Notes: generated by a model not told the origin, from the letters alone. 64,000 nt of DNA from Bacteroidota bacterium (GCA_026391455.1 JAPLEH010000009.1:33064-97063); one strand, 5' to 3'; shown: positions 51,845-61,469, counted from the first letter of the stretch. Made by a program: numbers and translations.

Positions 51845-52914
51845 AAGCAACCCTGTCTGCCGGCATATACTGAACAAGTGAAGTCGGCAGCTCCGTAGGT
51901 GCTGTCGGTATAAACACTGATCGTACAATTGGTGGTATTAATATCAAAGGGCGCATACGCATTGCTCCCCGTAAAGAGCCGGTACTGTGAGCCACCCATA
52001 TAGCCGCAACCAATATTTTTTTGTGCCGCCACCCAGGTATTGATAGGTACCGGTGCATCAAACATGGACGGATCAAGCAGGTAGGCTACCGACAGTCTGC
52101 CGGATTGCACATACACATACGATGCCACATGGTACCACCAGTTTACACAGCAATTGTTGCCCCACAAATTGGCCTGTACGGAAAGGGTGCCACTGCTATT
52201 GCAGGCAAAATTGAACACTTTATACGAGGCATAACCGTAAAAACTTTCTATGATCTGACGCATTTTATGGGCCCTTGCATAGCAACCATCTGTCACATAC
52301 TGAAAGGGCGTACACTGACCATAGAAATAGGGGCCGGGATTGCGGCAGCACTGGCTTTTTATGGTATTGAAAATCGTATTGAGCACCGTGAAATTGGGTA
52401 CTACAGGTATGGGGGGCACCAGCGAATTGGAAGATCCGTTACTTATGAAAGGGGCATTCGGATCATCGGGTGAAGGAACTGTTTCTGCCGCCGTGCGTTT
52501 AGCGGCATCTTCCCTAAAGCTTTTCACTTGTGCCTCCGTAGCGGGCCGGATATAGTCAATGGTATGCTCTGTATGGGGACGTATCGTTACATTCACCGGC
52601 AATTTGTTTTCTTTTGCATAGAGGAGTGCTTCATAATTTTTGCTTGCCTGTTCACCCTTTCTGCTGAATTCAAAAACCAGCGGTGTTTCGTAAAACCAGG
52701 CATCTGCCTTTCTTCCATCCGGTGTGTAATAAACATTGGCTACCGATAGTAGTCTTTCCTTTCCCGGATTGGAAACATTAATTGCTGGTGTAGGAGTTGG
52801 TGTCTCAGGTGGAGTTCCGGTTTTCTGACAAGCAGTGAAAAAAAGTAAACTGAGCAGGCATACACCGGGCAGAAGATGTCCGGTACGCACGGGGCGGAGA
52901 TACGGCTGATACAT
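51841..52914 (-). CDS. Protein-glutaminase (protein deamidase) family lipoprotein, copy 2
   Basis: Read from ATG at 52914 the protein has 357 residues; the longer frame to 53034 adds 40 residues before the signal peptide and is unlikely. It has a lipobox (FFTAC, Cys29), a Thr/Pro linker, the same pro-region as copy 1 (LLSVANVYYTPDGRKADAWFY) and the catalytic Cys211 (DGCYARAH), His262 (WWYHV) and Asp281 (LLDPSMF). The two copies are alike along their whole length, more so in the catalytic part, so they arose by tandem duplication. It probably acts on protein-bound glutamine outside the cytoplasm. The 237-base gap to copy 1 makes separate transcription possible. Confidence 0.85.
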   Translation of the reverse strand: MYQPYLRPVRTGHLLPGVCLLSLLFFTACQKTGTPPETPTPTPAINVSNPGKERLLSVANVYYTPDGRKADAWFYETPLVFEFSRKGEQASKNYEALLYAKENKLPVNVTIRPHTEHTIDYIRPATEAQVKSFREDAAKRTAAETVPSPDDPNAPFISNGSSNSLVPPIPVVPNFTVLNTIFNTIKSQCCRNPGPYFYGQCTPFQYVTDGCYARAHKMRQIIESFYGYASYKVFNFACNSSGTLSVQANLWGNNCCVNWWYHVASYVYVQSGRLSVAYLLDPSMFDAPVPINTWVAAQKNIGCGYMGGSQYRLFTGSNAYAPFDINTTNCTISVYTDSTYGAADFTCSVYAGRQGCF

Positions 52915-52947
52915 GTTTTTGTTTTTAGATGAATAATAGCGAATCCT

Positions 52948-52966
52948 CCGGATAAAAATTATCCGG
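52948..52966. repeat. 19-bp inverted repeat between divergent genes
   Basis: CCGGATAA and TTATCCGG flank a three-base AAA centre, 34 bases upstream of the second protein-glutaminase gene. The neighbouring plus-strand gene starts further away at 53148, so an operator for the minus-strand gene is the more likely reading. Confidence 0.4.
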
Positions 52967-53147
52967 CAGGTGCTCTTGGGTGGGTGAAGTTTGGCAGTGT
53001 GATATCGAAGATATTCGTTCTGGTCTGGCCGCACAATACCATAAACAGGGTATTATGAGACAGATTTATTGCAGAAGACGGATAACAGGATGGGGCGCTT
53101 TTTTGAAATTGATTAACTTCATCCTTCATCATTTAAACCAGCGGTCT

Positions 53148-53510
53148 ATGCTTATAGCCATTCACCCCAAATTACCGATGCGCAACAAGGCCATCACACG
53201 GGCTTATTATACAGAAAAACTTGGATTCATTGATATAGGGAGAGTGGACTACCCGGGTTACCTGATGCTCCGAAAGGAAGATGTGGAGATACATTTTTTT
53301 GAATTTGCCACACTGGATCCGAAAGAGAATTATGGTCAGGTATATATCCGTACCAATGCTATTGATTCATTGTACCAATCGCTGCAGGAGGCGGATGTAC
53401 CCATTCATCCGAATGATCCCTTGCAGGTGAAGCCCTGGGGACAAAAGGAGTTTTCCCTCCTGGACCCGGATCATAATTTACTCACGTTTGGAGAATCGGT
53501 GAATAGCTGA
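53148..53510 (+). CDS. VOC-superfamily protein, bleomycin-resistance-like
   Basis: Read from the internal ATG at 53148 the protein has 120 residues, the normal length for this group, and starts LIAIHPKLPMRNKAITRAYYTEKLGF; the frame open to 52980 adds 56 residues that do not look like protein. Other landmarks are YLMLRKEDVEIHFFEF, ENYGQVYIR and WGQKEFSLLDPDHNLLTFGE. The group includes dimeric bleomycin-binding proteins and metal-dependent lyases; resistance is not proven. It is the only large plus-strand gene in the 41-63 kb block, and its stop overlaps a 12-bp repeat flanking a small mobile element. Confidence 0.85.
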   Translation: MLIAIHPKLPMRNKAITRAYYTEKLGFIDIGRVDYPGYLMLRKEDVEIHFFEFATLDPKENYGQVYIRTNAIDSLYQSLQEADVPIHPNDPLQVKPWGQKEFSLLDPDHNLLTFGESVNS

Positions 53511-53521
53511 TAACTGTTAAC

Positions 53522-53647
53522 CATTATTGTCCGGGGAAAGTTTTTGCAAAGCCCTGAAACATTGCCCCAGAGCGGGTTCTAGCCCCTCTCCTTTGGGGAG
53601 GGGTCTGAATTGATTTTCAAACTAATAAATAGTTTTACCGGACAACA
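53522..53647. mobile_element. 126-bp non-autonomous (MITE-like) element with IS4-type ends
   Basis: TTGTCCGGGGAAA (53527-53539) and TTTACCGGACAA (53634-53645) are imperfect inverted ends. The interval is bordered by perfect 12-bp direct repeats ATAACTGTTAAC (53510-53521 and 53648-53659), a size that suits IS4-family target duplications. Its left end equals the first bases of the IS4-family element at 63843. Inside lies a strong hairpin, CCCCTCTCC/GGGGAGGGG (53583-53603). It codes for nothing but donates the last codons of the 53635-55014 gene. Confidence 0.65.
53583..53603. terminator. Hairpin inside the MITE-like element, possible bidirectional terminator
   Basis: CCCCTCTCC and GGGGAGGGG pair over nine bases (one G-T) around a TTT loop, between two convergent genes. 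No long T-run follows on either strand, so termination is likely but not certain. Confidence 0.45.
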
Positions 53648-55014
53648 ATAACTGTTAACTTATATACGGCATCCTGCAGCCAAAGTATGCGTGCGCCTTT
53701 AATGCAGGAGAAATAAGCATCGTATTTTTGAGGTTTCCCTTCAATGTCGGAAAATTGAACCTGCCAGTTGTTCAGCACGGAGAATTTGCCTGCTGATTTT
53801 ACCTGTGCATATTTCATATTCCCCACCATACCATTCACCGCCACCAGGTTCCATTTATAGGTATTACCTGCGCCAAATTCAAATGTTTGCGAAGATTGGT
53901 TCATATTCATACCCGCATATTCTCCGGTATATACCGAATACATTTGCTGTATGCCGGTAAAGTCGCTGGTCCATGATCCTTTGAAATCTGCCTGTGCAAT
54001 AGCGAATTTGTTATAATTGGTCATCACGGAAAGATTGTTCATCAGTTCGCTTTCGCTGTCCCAACGGATGGTTTCCGGATCAAATTTGAATTGTTGAATG
54101 AAGGTGTTTTTGTCCGGCGTTATGAACTCGATCCATCCTGTTTGTCCCTGCCGGAAGAATACGATGTATTTGTTTTTACCACTGCTGTTCTCCGTGGCAT
54201 ATCCCATTCCCAGATAGGGCCGGTTGTATGTGGTGATGTAGGTAGTTTTATAATTCTTCAGGTTGCTGTACCGGGGTGCCACTAAAATATTCCAGGCCGC
54301 ATTGGTGAGTGGCTCAGGATCTGCCGGAAAGATCGTTCCTTCCCGTGGATAGTGTATCAGTACTTTGATATTCCCTTTGGTTACTTCCACCCAATCTTCC
54401 TGTACGGTACTGTTCCATCCATCATCAAAATTGGTGGTAGTAAATGCAAAGCCATCTTTTTTAGCAATGGTGGTTTGTACAACCGGTTTATTATTGTTGG
54501 GCGTTTGTTTGTTATTTATCGCATTTTCTTTTTTGATAAAACTTACGGAGCCGAGAAAATTGGTTACTTCATCCCCGTATGTATCGGAGTTGGTCAATAC
54601 CACGATATTCACCATTTGACCAAAGCCGGAAGTGGTTACGAGCATCGCAACTCCAGCGATATCTTCTTTGGTAAAGGTGGAGTAACCGCTTTGCGCTTCC
54701 CAGCCATCTTCTTTTACTGCGGGCTGCATTTCGGGGGCCGTTTTTACCGGCACCATTTCTTTAACAACGGCTTCCCAGGCCGCATCAAAATTGTCTTTGG
54801 CATTGGCGGTGCCGGGTACCGATTTTAGCAATGTGATGATACAATAAGTGCCTTTGGCCGCATCTTCTTTTGTAAACTGTACTGAACTTTCCGTCTTTGC
54901 TTTTTTCCATCCTTTTGGCGCAGTATAATTGCTGATGTCGAATGTTTCACTTTGCGCATTGAGGTTCTGTGTCCAGCAGCAAACAGAAATCAGTAAGAAG
55001 AATAAACTTTTCAT
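53635..55014 (-). CDS. Exported protein, member 2 of the paralogous family, C-terminus altered by a mobile element
   Basis: The 459-residue protein has a signal peptide (FFLLISVCCWTQNLNAQ). It is closely similar to the next gene upstream (ESSVQFTKEDAAKGTYC, VPGTANAK, GWEAQSGYSTF, TNFDDGWNSTVQEDWVEVTKG, then GARILWLQD near the C-terminus). The two must be a tandem duplication. The final residues VIVVR and the stop codon are encoded by the direct repeat and inverted end of the adjacent MITE-like element, and differ wholly from its paralogue's YGGYTGFGRDQ. No enzymatic motif is visible; the C-terminal lipocalin-like beta domain is the best clue. Confidence 0.75.
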   Translation of the reverse strand: MKSLFFLLISVCCWTQNLNAQSETFDISNYTAPKGWKKAKTESSVQFTKEDAAKGTYCIITLLKSVPGTANAKDNFDAAWEAVVKEMVPVKTAPEMQPAVKEDGWEAQSGYSTFTKEDIAGVAMLVTTSGFGQMVNIVVLTNSDTYGDEVTNFLGSVSFIKKENAINNKQTPNNNKPVVQTTIAKKDGFAFTTTNFDDGWNSTVQEDWVEVTKGNIKVLIHYPREGTIFPADPEPLTNAAWNILVAPRYSNLKNYKTTYITTYNRPYLGMGYATENSSGKNKYIVFFRQGQTGWIEFITPDKNTFIQQFKFDPETIRWDSESELMNNLSVMTNYNKFAIAQADFKGSWTSDFTGIQQMYSVYTGEYAGMNMNQSSQTFEFGAGNTYKWNLVAVNGMVGNMKYAQVKSAGKFSVLNNWQVQFSDIEGKPQKYDAYFSCIKGARILWLQDAVYKLTVIVVR

Positions 55015-55074
55015 AAAGAAATATATTTACTTGTTATGTCATTCTTTTTGTGATCCGTAAATGATCGCACATCA

Positions 55075-56445
55075 CTATTGATCCCTTCCAAACCCGGTGT
55101 AACCGCCATAGCTCACATCCTGCAACCAAAGTATCCTTGCCCCTTTGATGCAGGAGAAATAAGCATTATATTTTTTTGCCTTTCCTTCTATGTTGGAGAA
55201 ATTCACCAGCCAGTTGCCGGTCATTGAAAAGGTGCCCGCACCCTTTGCATTCTGAAATTTAATATTACCTACCATGCCACTGGCCACGCCCAGGTTCCAG
55301 GTATAAGTATTGCCTGCTTTGAAAATAAATTCTTCATTGGAAGAATGGGTGTCTGCACCGGCGCTGGCACCGGTATAAGCGTTTACATATTGGGTAAGGC
55401 CGGTGAAATTGCTCGTCCATTTACCTTTCAGATCCGATGCAGCAACAGCAAACTTGTTATAATTCACCATGCGTTCCCAATTTTCCCAACCGTATGATTC
55501 CTGCCTATATGCACCGAATTCTTTTTCGCAGGTAGCTTTATCGGGTGTTATGAATTCCATGTATTTGCCACTGCCATTGGAATAATTCATTTTAAACAAT
55601 ACGACATGCACCCGTTTGCCTGTTTTATTTTCCACACAATCGGCTTCGCCAAATTCAATGGGTTGCCAGCCAGACACCGGTTTGAATTCAAAATTGGAAG
55701 CACTGCTGTACCGCGGTGCCACAAGTATATTCCAGGCATTTTTTAACCCATCCAGTAAAACACTGTTGTATTTATCTGCTTCTTTATTCGGATAATGTAT
55801 CAATACTTTTATATTTCCTTTGGTTACTTCCACCCAATCTTCCTGTACGGTACTGGTCCATCCATCATCGAAGTTGGTGGTGTTGAATGCAAAGCCATCT
55901 TTTTTTGCTGCATTGGCCGCGGGAGTTGCTGGCTTTACTACGGGTTTGCTGCCCGCTGCGATTTCTTTTTTTGCAAAACTTACCGAACTCAGAAAGGCGG
56001 TAATATCTTTTTCATACGCATCGGTATTTGTCAGTATGATGATATTCACCATTTGTCCGAACCCGGACGAGGTTACTAGCATTGCCACCCCATTCACTTC
56101 TTCCCGGATGAAGGTGGCATAACCGCTTTGGGCTTCCCAACCTTCTTCAGTGGCTGGTGGTTGCATTTCGGGAGCATCTTTTACCGTTACCATTTCTTTT
56201 ACTACGTTTTCCCAGGCCGCATCGAAATTTTCTTTTGCATTAGCAGTCCCCGGTACAGCTTTCAATAAAGTAATCATACAATAAGTGCCTTTGGCTGCAT
56301 CTTCCTTTGAAAATTGTATGCTGCTTTCGGTGGTCTGCTTTGCCCAGCCACGGGGTGGGGTAAAGGTGGAGATATCAAAGCGTTGCTGTTGTCCAAACAC
56401 ATGCATGGAACAGAAGAGTAAGAGGAAGGCTGCCGTTTTTTTCAT
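55075..56445 (-). CDS. Exported protein, member 3 of the paralogous family
   Basis: The 456-residue protein has a signal peptide (KKTAAFLLLFCSMHVFGQ). Its N-terminal 170 residues match member 2 nearly without gaps (ESSIQFSKEDAAKGTYCMITLLK, MLVTSSGFGQMVNIIILTN). The middle holds TNFDDGWTSTVQEDWVEVTKG, followed by a more variable part, then a lipocalin-like C-terminus (YVNAYTGASAG, GARILWLQD). It lies 60 bases upstream of member 2 on the same strand and is probably co-transcribed. Function is unknown. Confidence 0.75.
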   Translation of the reverse strand: MKKTAAFLLLFCSMHVFGQQQRFDISTFTPPRGWAKQTTESSIQFSKEDAAKGTYCMITLLKAVPGTANAKENFDAAWENVVKEMVTVKDAPEMQPPATEEGWEAQSGYATFIREEVNGVAMLVTSSGFGQMVNIIILTNTDAYEKDITAFLSSVSFAKKEIAAGSKPVVKPATPAANAAKKDGFAFNTTNFDDGWTSTVQEDWVEVTKGNIKVLIHYPNKEADKYNSVLLDGLKNAWNILVAPRYSSASNFEFKPVSGWQPIEFGEADCVENKTGKRVHVVLFKMNYSNGSGKYMEFITPDKATCEKEFGAYRQESYGWENWERMVNYNKFAVAASDLKGKWTSNFTGLTQYVNAYTGASAGADTHSSNEEFIFKAGNTYTWNLGVASGMVGNIKFQNAKGAGTFSMTGNWLVNFSNIEGKAKKYNAYFSCIKGARILWLQDVSYGGYTGFGRDQ

Positions 56446-56555
56446 TATTCAATCAGTGTTAGTATGAAGTATGATCCGTTTTCTGATGGTTATTCTGTGC
56501 TGATGGGTAATTCCGTAGTTGACTTTATAATTGTTACATTCCACTATAATATTAC

Positions 56556-58163
56556 TCAGTCACCTATACCGGTAAATGCCGCAAATAAGCCCGATGAACT
56601 AAAGCGTGTATCCAGGGGTTGTCCGCATCCAAAAACCACATATCGCCCGCTCCGGGAAAGAGATGGTGTGGAAACATAGGTACCTGTTACATTGGTAACC
56701 GGGGTTAATTTTTTTGTGGGCAAATGATACGATACAATATTATTGGGGGGCATTCCAAAATTGGATGATGTAGTGGTGAATGCCGCCACACTTCCATCAT
56801 AGGAAAGTTCGATTCGTTCTCCCTGACCGGTGGGGCTGCTGCCATTTCCTTCCTCGCCGTTATTATTTACACTGATGCGGGTGGTCCGATTGTTTTCAAT
56901 ATCGTATACAAAGGCATCCTGTGTTTTATTGTTATCATCTGGTACCACATTGGATGCAGTAGTGGCATAGGAAATAAAACGGCCATCACCGGAGATATAC
57001 GGGGTTACTACGCGGCTCGAACTTTCATCTCCCTGATTACGTTCGCTACCGTCCCAGGCCATTGTAATGCGCCGCAACGGCTGCCCAATGAGACTGCTGT
57101 TGCGTTCATACAGGAAGATATCCCAGATATTGTTTTTGTCATTGGGATCCAGTGTCCAGGCCCATGACCAGAATGCAACGCGGTATCCATTCATATCGAT
57201 AGATGGTTTACTGCCGCCCACCCCTTTACCCGTCTTGGGGTCTTTACTGAGTAAGGTTGTTGTTTTACCGTTTCTGTCCCAGAGATACACATTTACTCCG
57301 GATACTTCGGTGCCATCATCGAGGAGATTAGATGCATTGGAAGAATAAGCCACTTGTCCGCCCATTCCGGATATGGTGGGTTCGAAGCTTTCGCTGTTGC
57401 CTTCCACGCCCAAGGCAGATTCACTTACCCGTTCAATTTCACCCCCCGTTTGTGTTTTACGCCAGAGAAAAACATCCCGGACTCCATTGCCATCATTTCC
57501 CACCAGGTTGCTGGCGTATGATTCAAACGCAACATAAATTGAGCCAACCGAAATCACGGGTACAAAACTGTTGCCATTCCCTTCTTCTCCGTTGGGAGCA
57601 CGGGATAGCATGCGGGTTTCACCGGTAATACGGTCTCTCCAGTATACCTGTCTGAATTTCCCGCTTGCACCACACAATCCCTTTGCCTGTGAGGTGAACA
57701 CCACATAGCGGGCATTATCTTCCAGCGACTTAATGGATACCGGGTCCCAGCTTTCATAAAAGGTACCGGTGCGGTTCATCGTGTCTCTGGAAACAAGATC
57801 AAATTTCAGATCGCCGGATACTATTACAAAACTTTGAGTTGATACAACATGGGGTTCACCCGCATATGTTTTAACTGCATATATTTCATTGGCCGGTTGT
57901 GTTTTCACTGTTACCCGGTATGTTGAGCCATCGGGCAATGCTTTCGGGAATGTAAATCGGCTATCCCCGCCCGTTAGTTTAACGGTGAGGTCGTTGGCAT
58001 TGTTGAGTTGTAATACAATTGTAGTGCCGGCACGGCCTCTTACCAGCCCTTTTATTTGGGTACTGCTTACGGGTGCTGGCGCTGCTTTAGCTGAAGACTT
58101 TCCGGGTTGTGCTTGGGTGGTAAAGGGCAGCAGAAGACAGAGCAGGTAATAAATATTTCGCAT
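56556..58163 (-). CDS. Exported PD40/TolB-like beta-propeller protein
   Basis: The 535-residue protein has a signal peptide (RNIYYLLCLLLPFTTQAQ), an N-terminal beta-sandwich-like region (about 35-110) and then about six propeller blades of the PD40 type, with repeated phrases such as ISGDGRFISYATTASNVVPDD, VAFESYASNLVGNDGNGVRDVFLW and VAYSSNASNLLDDG. The Asn/Asp-rich turns (DGNGVRD) could bind calcium. It is presumably periplasmic or secreted. Its neighbours on the same strand are all exported; no binding partner can be named. Confidence 0.78.
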   Translation of the reverse strand: MRNIYYLLCLLLPFTTQAQPGKSSAKAAPAPVSSTQIKGLVRGRAGTTIVLQLNNANDLTVKLTGGDSRFTFPKALPDGSTYRVTVKTQPANEIYAVKTYAGEPHVVSTQSFVIVSGDLKFDLVSRDTMNRTGTFYESWDPVSIKSLEDNARYVVFTSQAKGLCGASGKFRQVYWRDRITGETRMLSRAPNGEEGNGNSFVPVISVGSIYVAFESYASNLVGNDGNGVRDVFLWRKTQTGGEIERVSESALGVEGNSESFEPTISGMGGQVAYSSNASNLLDDGTEVSGVNVYLWDRNGKTTTLLSKDPKTGKGVGGSKPSIDMNGYRVAFWSWAWTLDPNDKNNIWDIFLYERNSSLIGQPLRRITMAWDGSERNQGDESSSRVVTPYISGDGRFISYATTASNVVPDDNNKTQDAFVYDIENNRTTRISVNNNGEEGNGSSPTGQGERIELSYDGSVAAFTTTSSNFGMPPNNIVSYHLPTKKLTPVTNVTGTYVSTPSLSRSGRYVVFGCGQPLDTRFSSSGLFAAFTGIGD

Positions 58164-58259
58164 ACTGTTTTTTTTAAAGAACTTTCCCGACGCTATATTG
58201 TTGCGGGAAATAAAGGTAATAGATTAAACCGCAGCAGGCTGTTTATTAAACAACCAGCA

Positions 58260-59282
58260 TTAATTGCCGATTACCGCATTCGTCTTTTCTTTGATCTTAT
58301 TGAAGAGTGATTTTTTTTGTTTGGGTGCCGGTGTGGCAGTGGGTTGTTCTGCTACCGGATTAGTGGTTGGGTTTGTGCCGGTATTGGTGTTACCATTCTG
58401 TGCCGTAGCCGGGGCAGCCGGAGTGGTTTTTACTGTGGCAGGAGGTGGCGTGCTTACCTGAGCCGTCATTTTTGTTTTGGTGGCAGAAATGATTTCGCCT
58501 TTCAGCCATTCTTTTACAAATGCGGTTACTGCATCATTTACTTCTTTCCCTGCACGATAGATCGCTTTCCATTTCAGTGATTTCTTTTCATAAGCCGGGT
58601 TGATAAACGTTTGTTTTCTGCCGCTGCCGGTGAGTTTGGCTGAAAAATCTACGGTAGCCACCAGTTGAATATATTCCTGCAATCTTTTTTTAACGATCAG
58701 AGCCGGGTCGGCAGGATACATTTTTTCCCATTGCTCTTTGCCGGGAAATGGTTTTTTAGCCGCATCCGTCAATGCGGCAACCCTTTTTTCATTCTCGTCC
58801 AGTTGTTGTTGCTGTTCGGCTACATATTTTGTATCGTTGGGATAATTCTTTATGTTGATGCGGTGTACTTCGCTGTTACGTTTCAGAGAGGTCAGGCTCA
58901 TGCCACGGTCGGTAAGGGGCATCGCCTCTTCCCGCAGTTTGACGTATTCAGCGGCAAACTCTTCGCTGTTTACGTATTTTTTTACATACTCACAAAGTTC
59001 TTTGGCTGCACCGGATTTATCGCCGCTGATCACACTGGCCAGAAGGGTAGCTCGTGGTAGCTGAAAGGACTGCATTTGCATGTATATGCTATTGGAGGGC
59101 CCATCTTCCACTCCCTGCTCCATAGGGCCGGTATCATAACGGCCGATCAGATTCCGCATAATATGCCACTGTGCATTTTGTGCCTGCATACCGAGCCGGG
59201 AAATGATGTCGTCGGTGATTTTAATGGCCAGTGCTGCGGTGCAGGAAAAAAGTATCAGCAGAGCAAGGGTTTTCTTTTTCAT
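58260..59282 (-). CDS. Exported protein with a Thr/Pro/Ala-rich tail, function unknown
   Basis: The 340-residue protein has a signal peptide (KKKTLALLILFSCTAALA). Residues about 20-265 are helical and charged, with no recognised motif; from about 276 a Pro/Thr/Ala/Asn-rich stretch (STPPPATVKTTPAAPATAQ) leads to a short basic helix (KKSLFNKIKEKTNAVIG). The low-complexity tail suggests a flexible spacer to the cell surface or envelope. It lies between the PD40 gene and the second LytTR gene. Confidence 0.68.
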   Translation of the reverse strand: MKKKTLALLILFSCTAALAIKITDDIISRLGMQAQNAQWHIMRNLIGRYDTGPMEQGVEDGPSNSIYMQMQSFQLPRATLLASVISGDKSGAAKELCEYVKKYVNSEEFAAEYVKLREEAMPLTDRGMSLTSLKRNSEVHRINIKNYPNDTKYVAEQQQQLDENEKRVAALTDAAKKPFPGKEQWEKMYPADPALIVKKRLQEYIQLVATVDFSAKLTGSGRKQTFINPAYEKKSLKWKAIYRAGKEVNDAVTAFVKEWLKGEIISATKTKMTAQVSTPPPATVKTTPAAPATAQNGNTNTGTNPTTNPVAEQPTATPAPKQKKSLFNKIKEKTNAVIGN

Positions 59283-59410
59283 ACCGGAAATGTTTTAGTA
59301 AATGGAGTCGTGGGTCTGTACACAGATGTGAAATTAGCGTATAGCGTTGCAGTCCGGAATAGGCAAATGTGGAAGAAGGGGATAGGTATTTTGTGGGATA
59401 GGAACGTTTT

Positions 59411-59734
59411 TCAGGCGCAAATCCGCTCCTTTACCCATTGTTTCCTTCTTTTACTGATGCTGATGGCTTCCCCATTGCTCAGATGAATACATTTGGTAGG
59501 GAAGGTCATACGGGTAATATAGTTCCGGTTTACCAGATGGGCCCGGTGTGTGCGGAGAAACATATCTTCGGGCAAATGGTCTTCAAACCATTGCAGAATC
59601 TTGGCCACGGTAAGCGGGTAGGTATTATCTGCAAAATAGATCCGGCTGTAATTGCTCATGCTTTGTATGCGGATGATATTGTGCAATGACAATTCACTGC
59701 TTCCTTTATTGGTGCCGACGGTGATGCTCTGCAT
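59411..59734 (-). CDS. Stand-alone LytTR DNA-binding protein, second copy
   Basis: The 107-residue protein is a lone LytTR domain (IIRIQSMSNYSRIYFADN, LQWFEDHLPEDMFLRTHRAHLVNRNYI, ISISKRRKQW) and is clearly a paralogue of the 46502-46813 product. It starts two bases after the stop of an S74 fibre gene, so it is translationally coupled to it. Both LytTR genes thus accompany fibre genes, though here the regulator lies downstream and there upstream. Confidence 0.88.
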   Translation of the reverse strand: MQSITVGTNKGSSELSLHNIIRIQSMSNYSRIYFADNTYPLTVAKILQWFEDHLPEDMFLRTHRAHLVNRNYITRMTFPTKCIHLSNGEAISISKRRKQWVKERICA

Positions 59735-59736
59735 AA

Positions 59737-61467
59737 TCAGTTGTTTTTCTTTTTTAGTTCTTCGATTTCTTTTTTAAGCTCTTTAATACTTTCGATCAGG
59801 AGGGGTACCAGTTTCGCATAGTCCACGCCTTTATACCCGTCCTGTTCATTCACCGCTTCGGGAATGATCTTCTCCACATTCTGCGCAATAAGCCCGATCT
59901 GTTTACCGGTAGTGAAATTGTTTTTCGCGAACAGTTCGTTTTTCATTTCATATTCCACGCCATTGATCTGTACCAGTTTGTCAAGTGCCCCGGTGATCGG
60001 TTGTATATTCTTTTTAAACCGTTCATCGCTCGCATACGTGGTACCGTTAGCCCAAATACTGCCGTTTACAAATAATGCATACGGAGCGTTGATCTGAAAA
60101 CGCCCTGCCTGTGTAAATACGCCGGCATTATCCTGTGTGCCAAAAGAAACCATGGAGCCGGGGTTGTCACAATGCAAACGCAATTCATTGCCATATACAC
60201 CGATACCCACTTCACCGGCACCACCGGGGTATAATAATATTTTTTCACCTAAGGTTGCAGGGAATGACAATGGTTTTACCGGGTTGGTATTGCCAATTCC
60301 CATATTGACTCCCACGATTACCTGGCCGGCACCTGCCACATCATTGATGTACACTTTTGCGCCTGCTTTACCACCCCTTATATAGGTGTCTTCTGTACCG
60401 GAAGCATTGAACAAACTAATAAAGGAACTGCCCCGGAACCAGCCACTGCCAAACACATCAAGCAGGAATGGATAACCGCCTCCGAAATTTCCGATGCTCA
60501 CATTACCTGTGATGGATCCGGTGCCAACTACGGAAAATTTTGCCACCGGATTATTATCTCCGATACCCACATTGCCATTGGCCAGTACCGTCATCGCATT
60601 ACTGCGAAGATTATCTGCAGTGCCTCTGCCGATCTCAAATAAACGATTGGTACCTGTGGTATCATTATAGATGCCAACAACAAATGAATTAGGTGACCTG
60701 GCTTTGGTATTGTTGCCGAGTGCCGTGGAGTTATTACCGGACGCAGTAGTTCGATATCCGATCGCGGTAGCATTGAGCCCGGATGCGGTTGTTTGCATAC
60801 CTATGGCAGTAGTATAGAAATTATTAGCATTTGCATCGTAACCGATCGCCAGCCCGTAATCAAAAGAGGTATTAACCTGATACCCGAGGGATGTTGAAAA
60901 ATTTCCGGTAGCACTTGCCTGGTACCCAATGGCAGTAGCGTATAACGCGGCTGTAGTTTCGGTGCCGATCGATGTAGCGTAATCTGCGGTTGCATTGGCC
61001 AGGTAGCCGATGGCCTTCGAATGATTACCGGTTGCAGTGGATGTTTGCCCCATTGCAATGGAACTGAGGCCGGGAGAATAAGAGAGATTGCCCATAGCCA
61101 CGGAATAATCCCCTGCAGCATTGGTTTCACCTCCCGCAGCAAAAGCAGCTTCTCCGGATGCTCGTGTATTGAATCCGGTGGCAAAGGAAAAATCACCGGT
61201 CTGGTTTTTATCCCATTGCGTATTAGTGATACCTCCGGTTCTGAATGCAGCTTTATCTGCATACCACATCATACGGCTGCCTGCACCCGAAATGGGTGGG
61301 TTGCCGGGAGAAGGAGGGAGCGGGAATCCTTTGGCAGTGAATACCACATTGCTGTCGCTTACATGCAATCTTGCCAATGGCGTAGTGGTGCCGATGCCTA
61401 CATTTTGTGCAGTTACGCTGGTGATGGTACATAGCATCACCACGATCATCCATGATTGTTTATTCAT
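59737..61467 (-). CDS. Exported fibre with a YadA-like head and a C-terminal peptidase S74 domain
   Basis: The 576-residue protein has a signal peptide ([20 protein letters not shown]) and a VGIGTTTP opening. Residues about 88-265 are some 11 repeats of 14-16 residues of the form SxAxGxxxxAxG (for example [19 protein letters not shown]), the head repeat of trimeric YadA-like adhesins. More VGIG/IGNT turns follow. The last 100 residues are an intramolecular chaperone of peptidase S74, with Ser480 and Lys485 in [11 protein letters not shown] placed like the Ser-Lys dyad of phage endosialidases, and end in a Lys/Glu coiled coil. A trimer whose chaperone is cleaved off is expected. Confidence 0.88.
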   Translation of the reverse strand: MNKQSWMIVVMLCTITSVTAQNVGIGTTTPLARLHVSDSNVVFTAKGFPLPPSPGNPPISGAGSRMMWYADKAAFRTGGITNTQWDKNQTGDFSFATGFNTRASGEAAFAAGGETNAAGDYSVAMGNLSYSPGLSSIAMGQTSTATGNHSKAIGYLANATADYATSIGTETTAALYATAIGYQASATGNFSTSLGYQVNTSFDYGLAIGYDANANNFYTTAIGMQTTASGLNATAIGYRTTASGNNSTALGNNTKARSPNSFVVGIYNDTTGTNRLFEIGRGTADNLRSNAMTVLANGNVGIGDNNPVAKFSVVGTGSITGNVSIGNFGGGYPFLLDVFGSGWFRGSSFISLFNASGTEDTYIRGGKAGAKVYINDVAGAGQVIVGVNMGIGNTNPVKPLSFPATLGEKILLYPGGAGEVGIGVYGNELRLHCDNPGSMVSFGTQDNAGVFTQAGRFQINAPYALFVNGSIWANGTTYASDERFKKNIQPITGALDKLVQINGVEYEMKNELFAKNNFTTGKQIGLIAQNVEKIIPEAVNEQDGYKGVDYAKLVPLLIESIKELKKEIEELKKKNN

Positions 61468-61469
61468 GA

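Noticed and set aside
52980..53147. N-terminal extension of the VOC protein
   Set aside because: The 56 extra residues do not resemble the family, and the internal ATG at 53148 gives the normal start and length.
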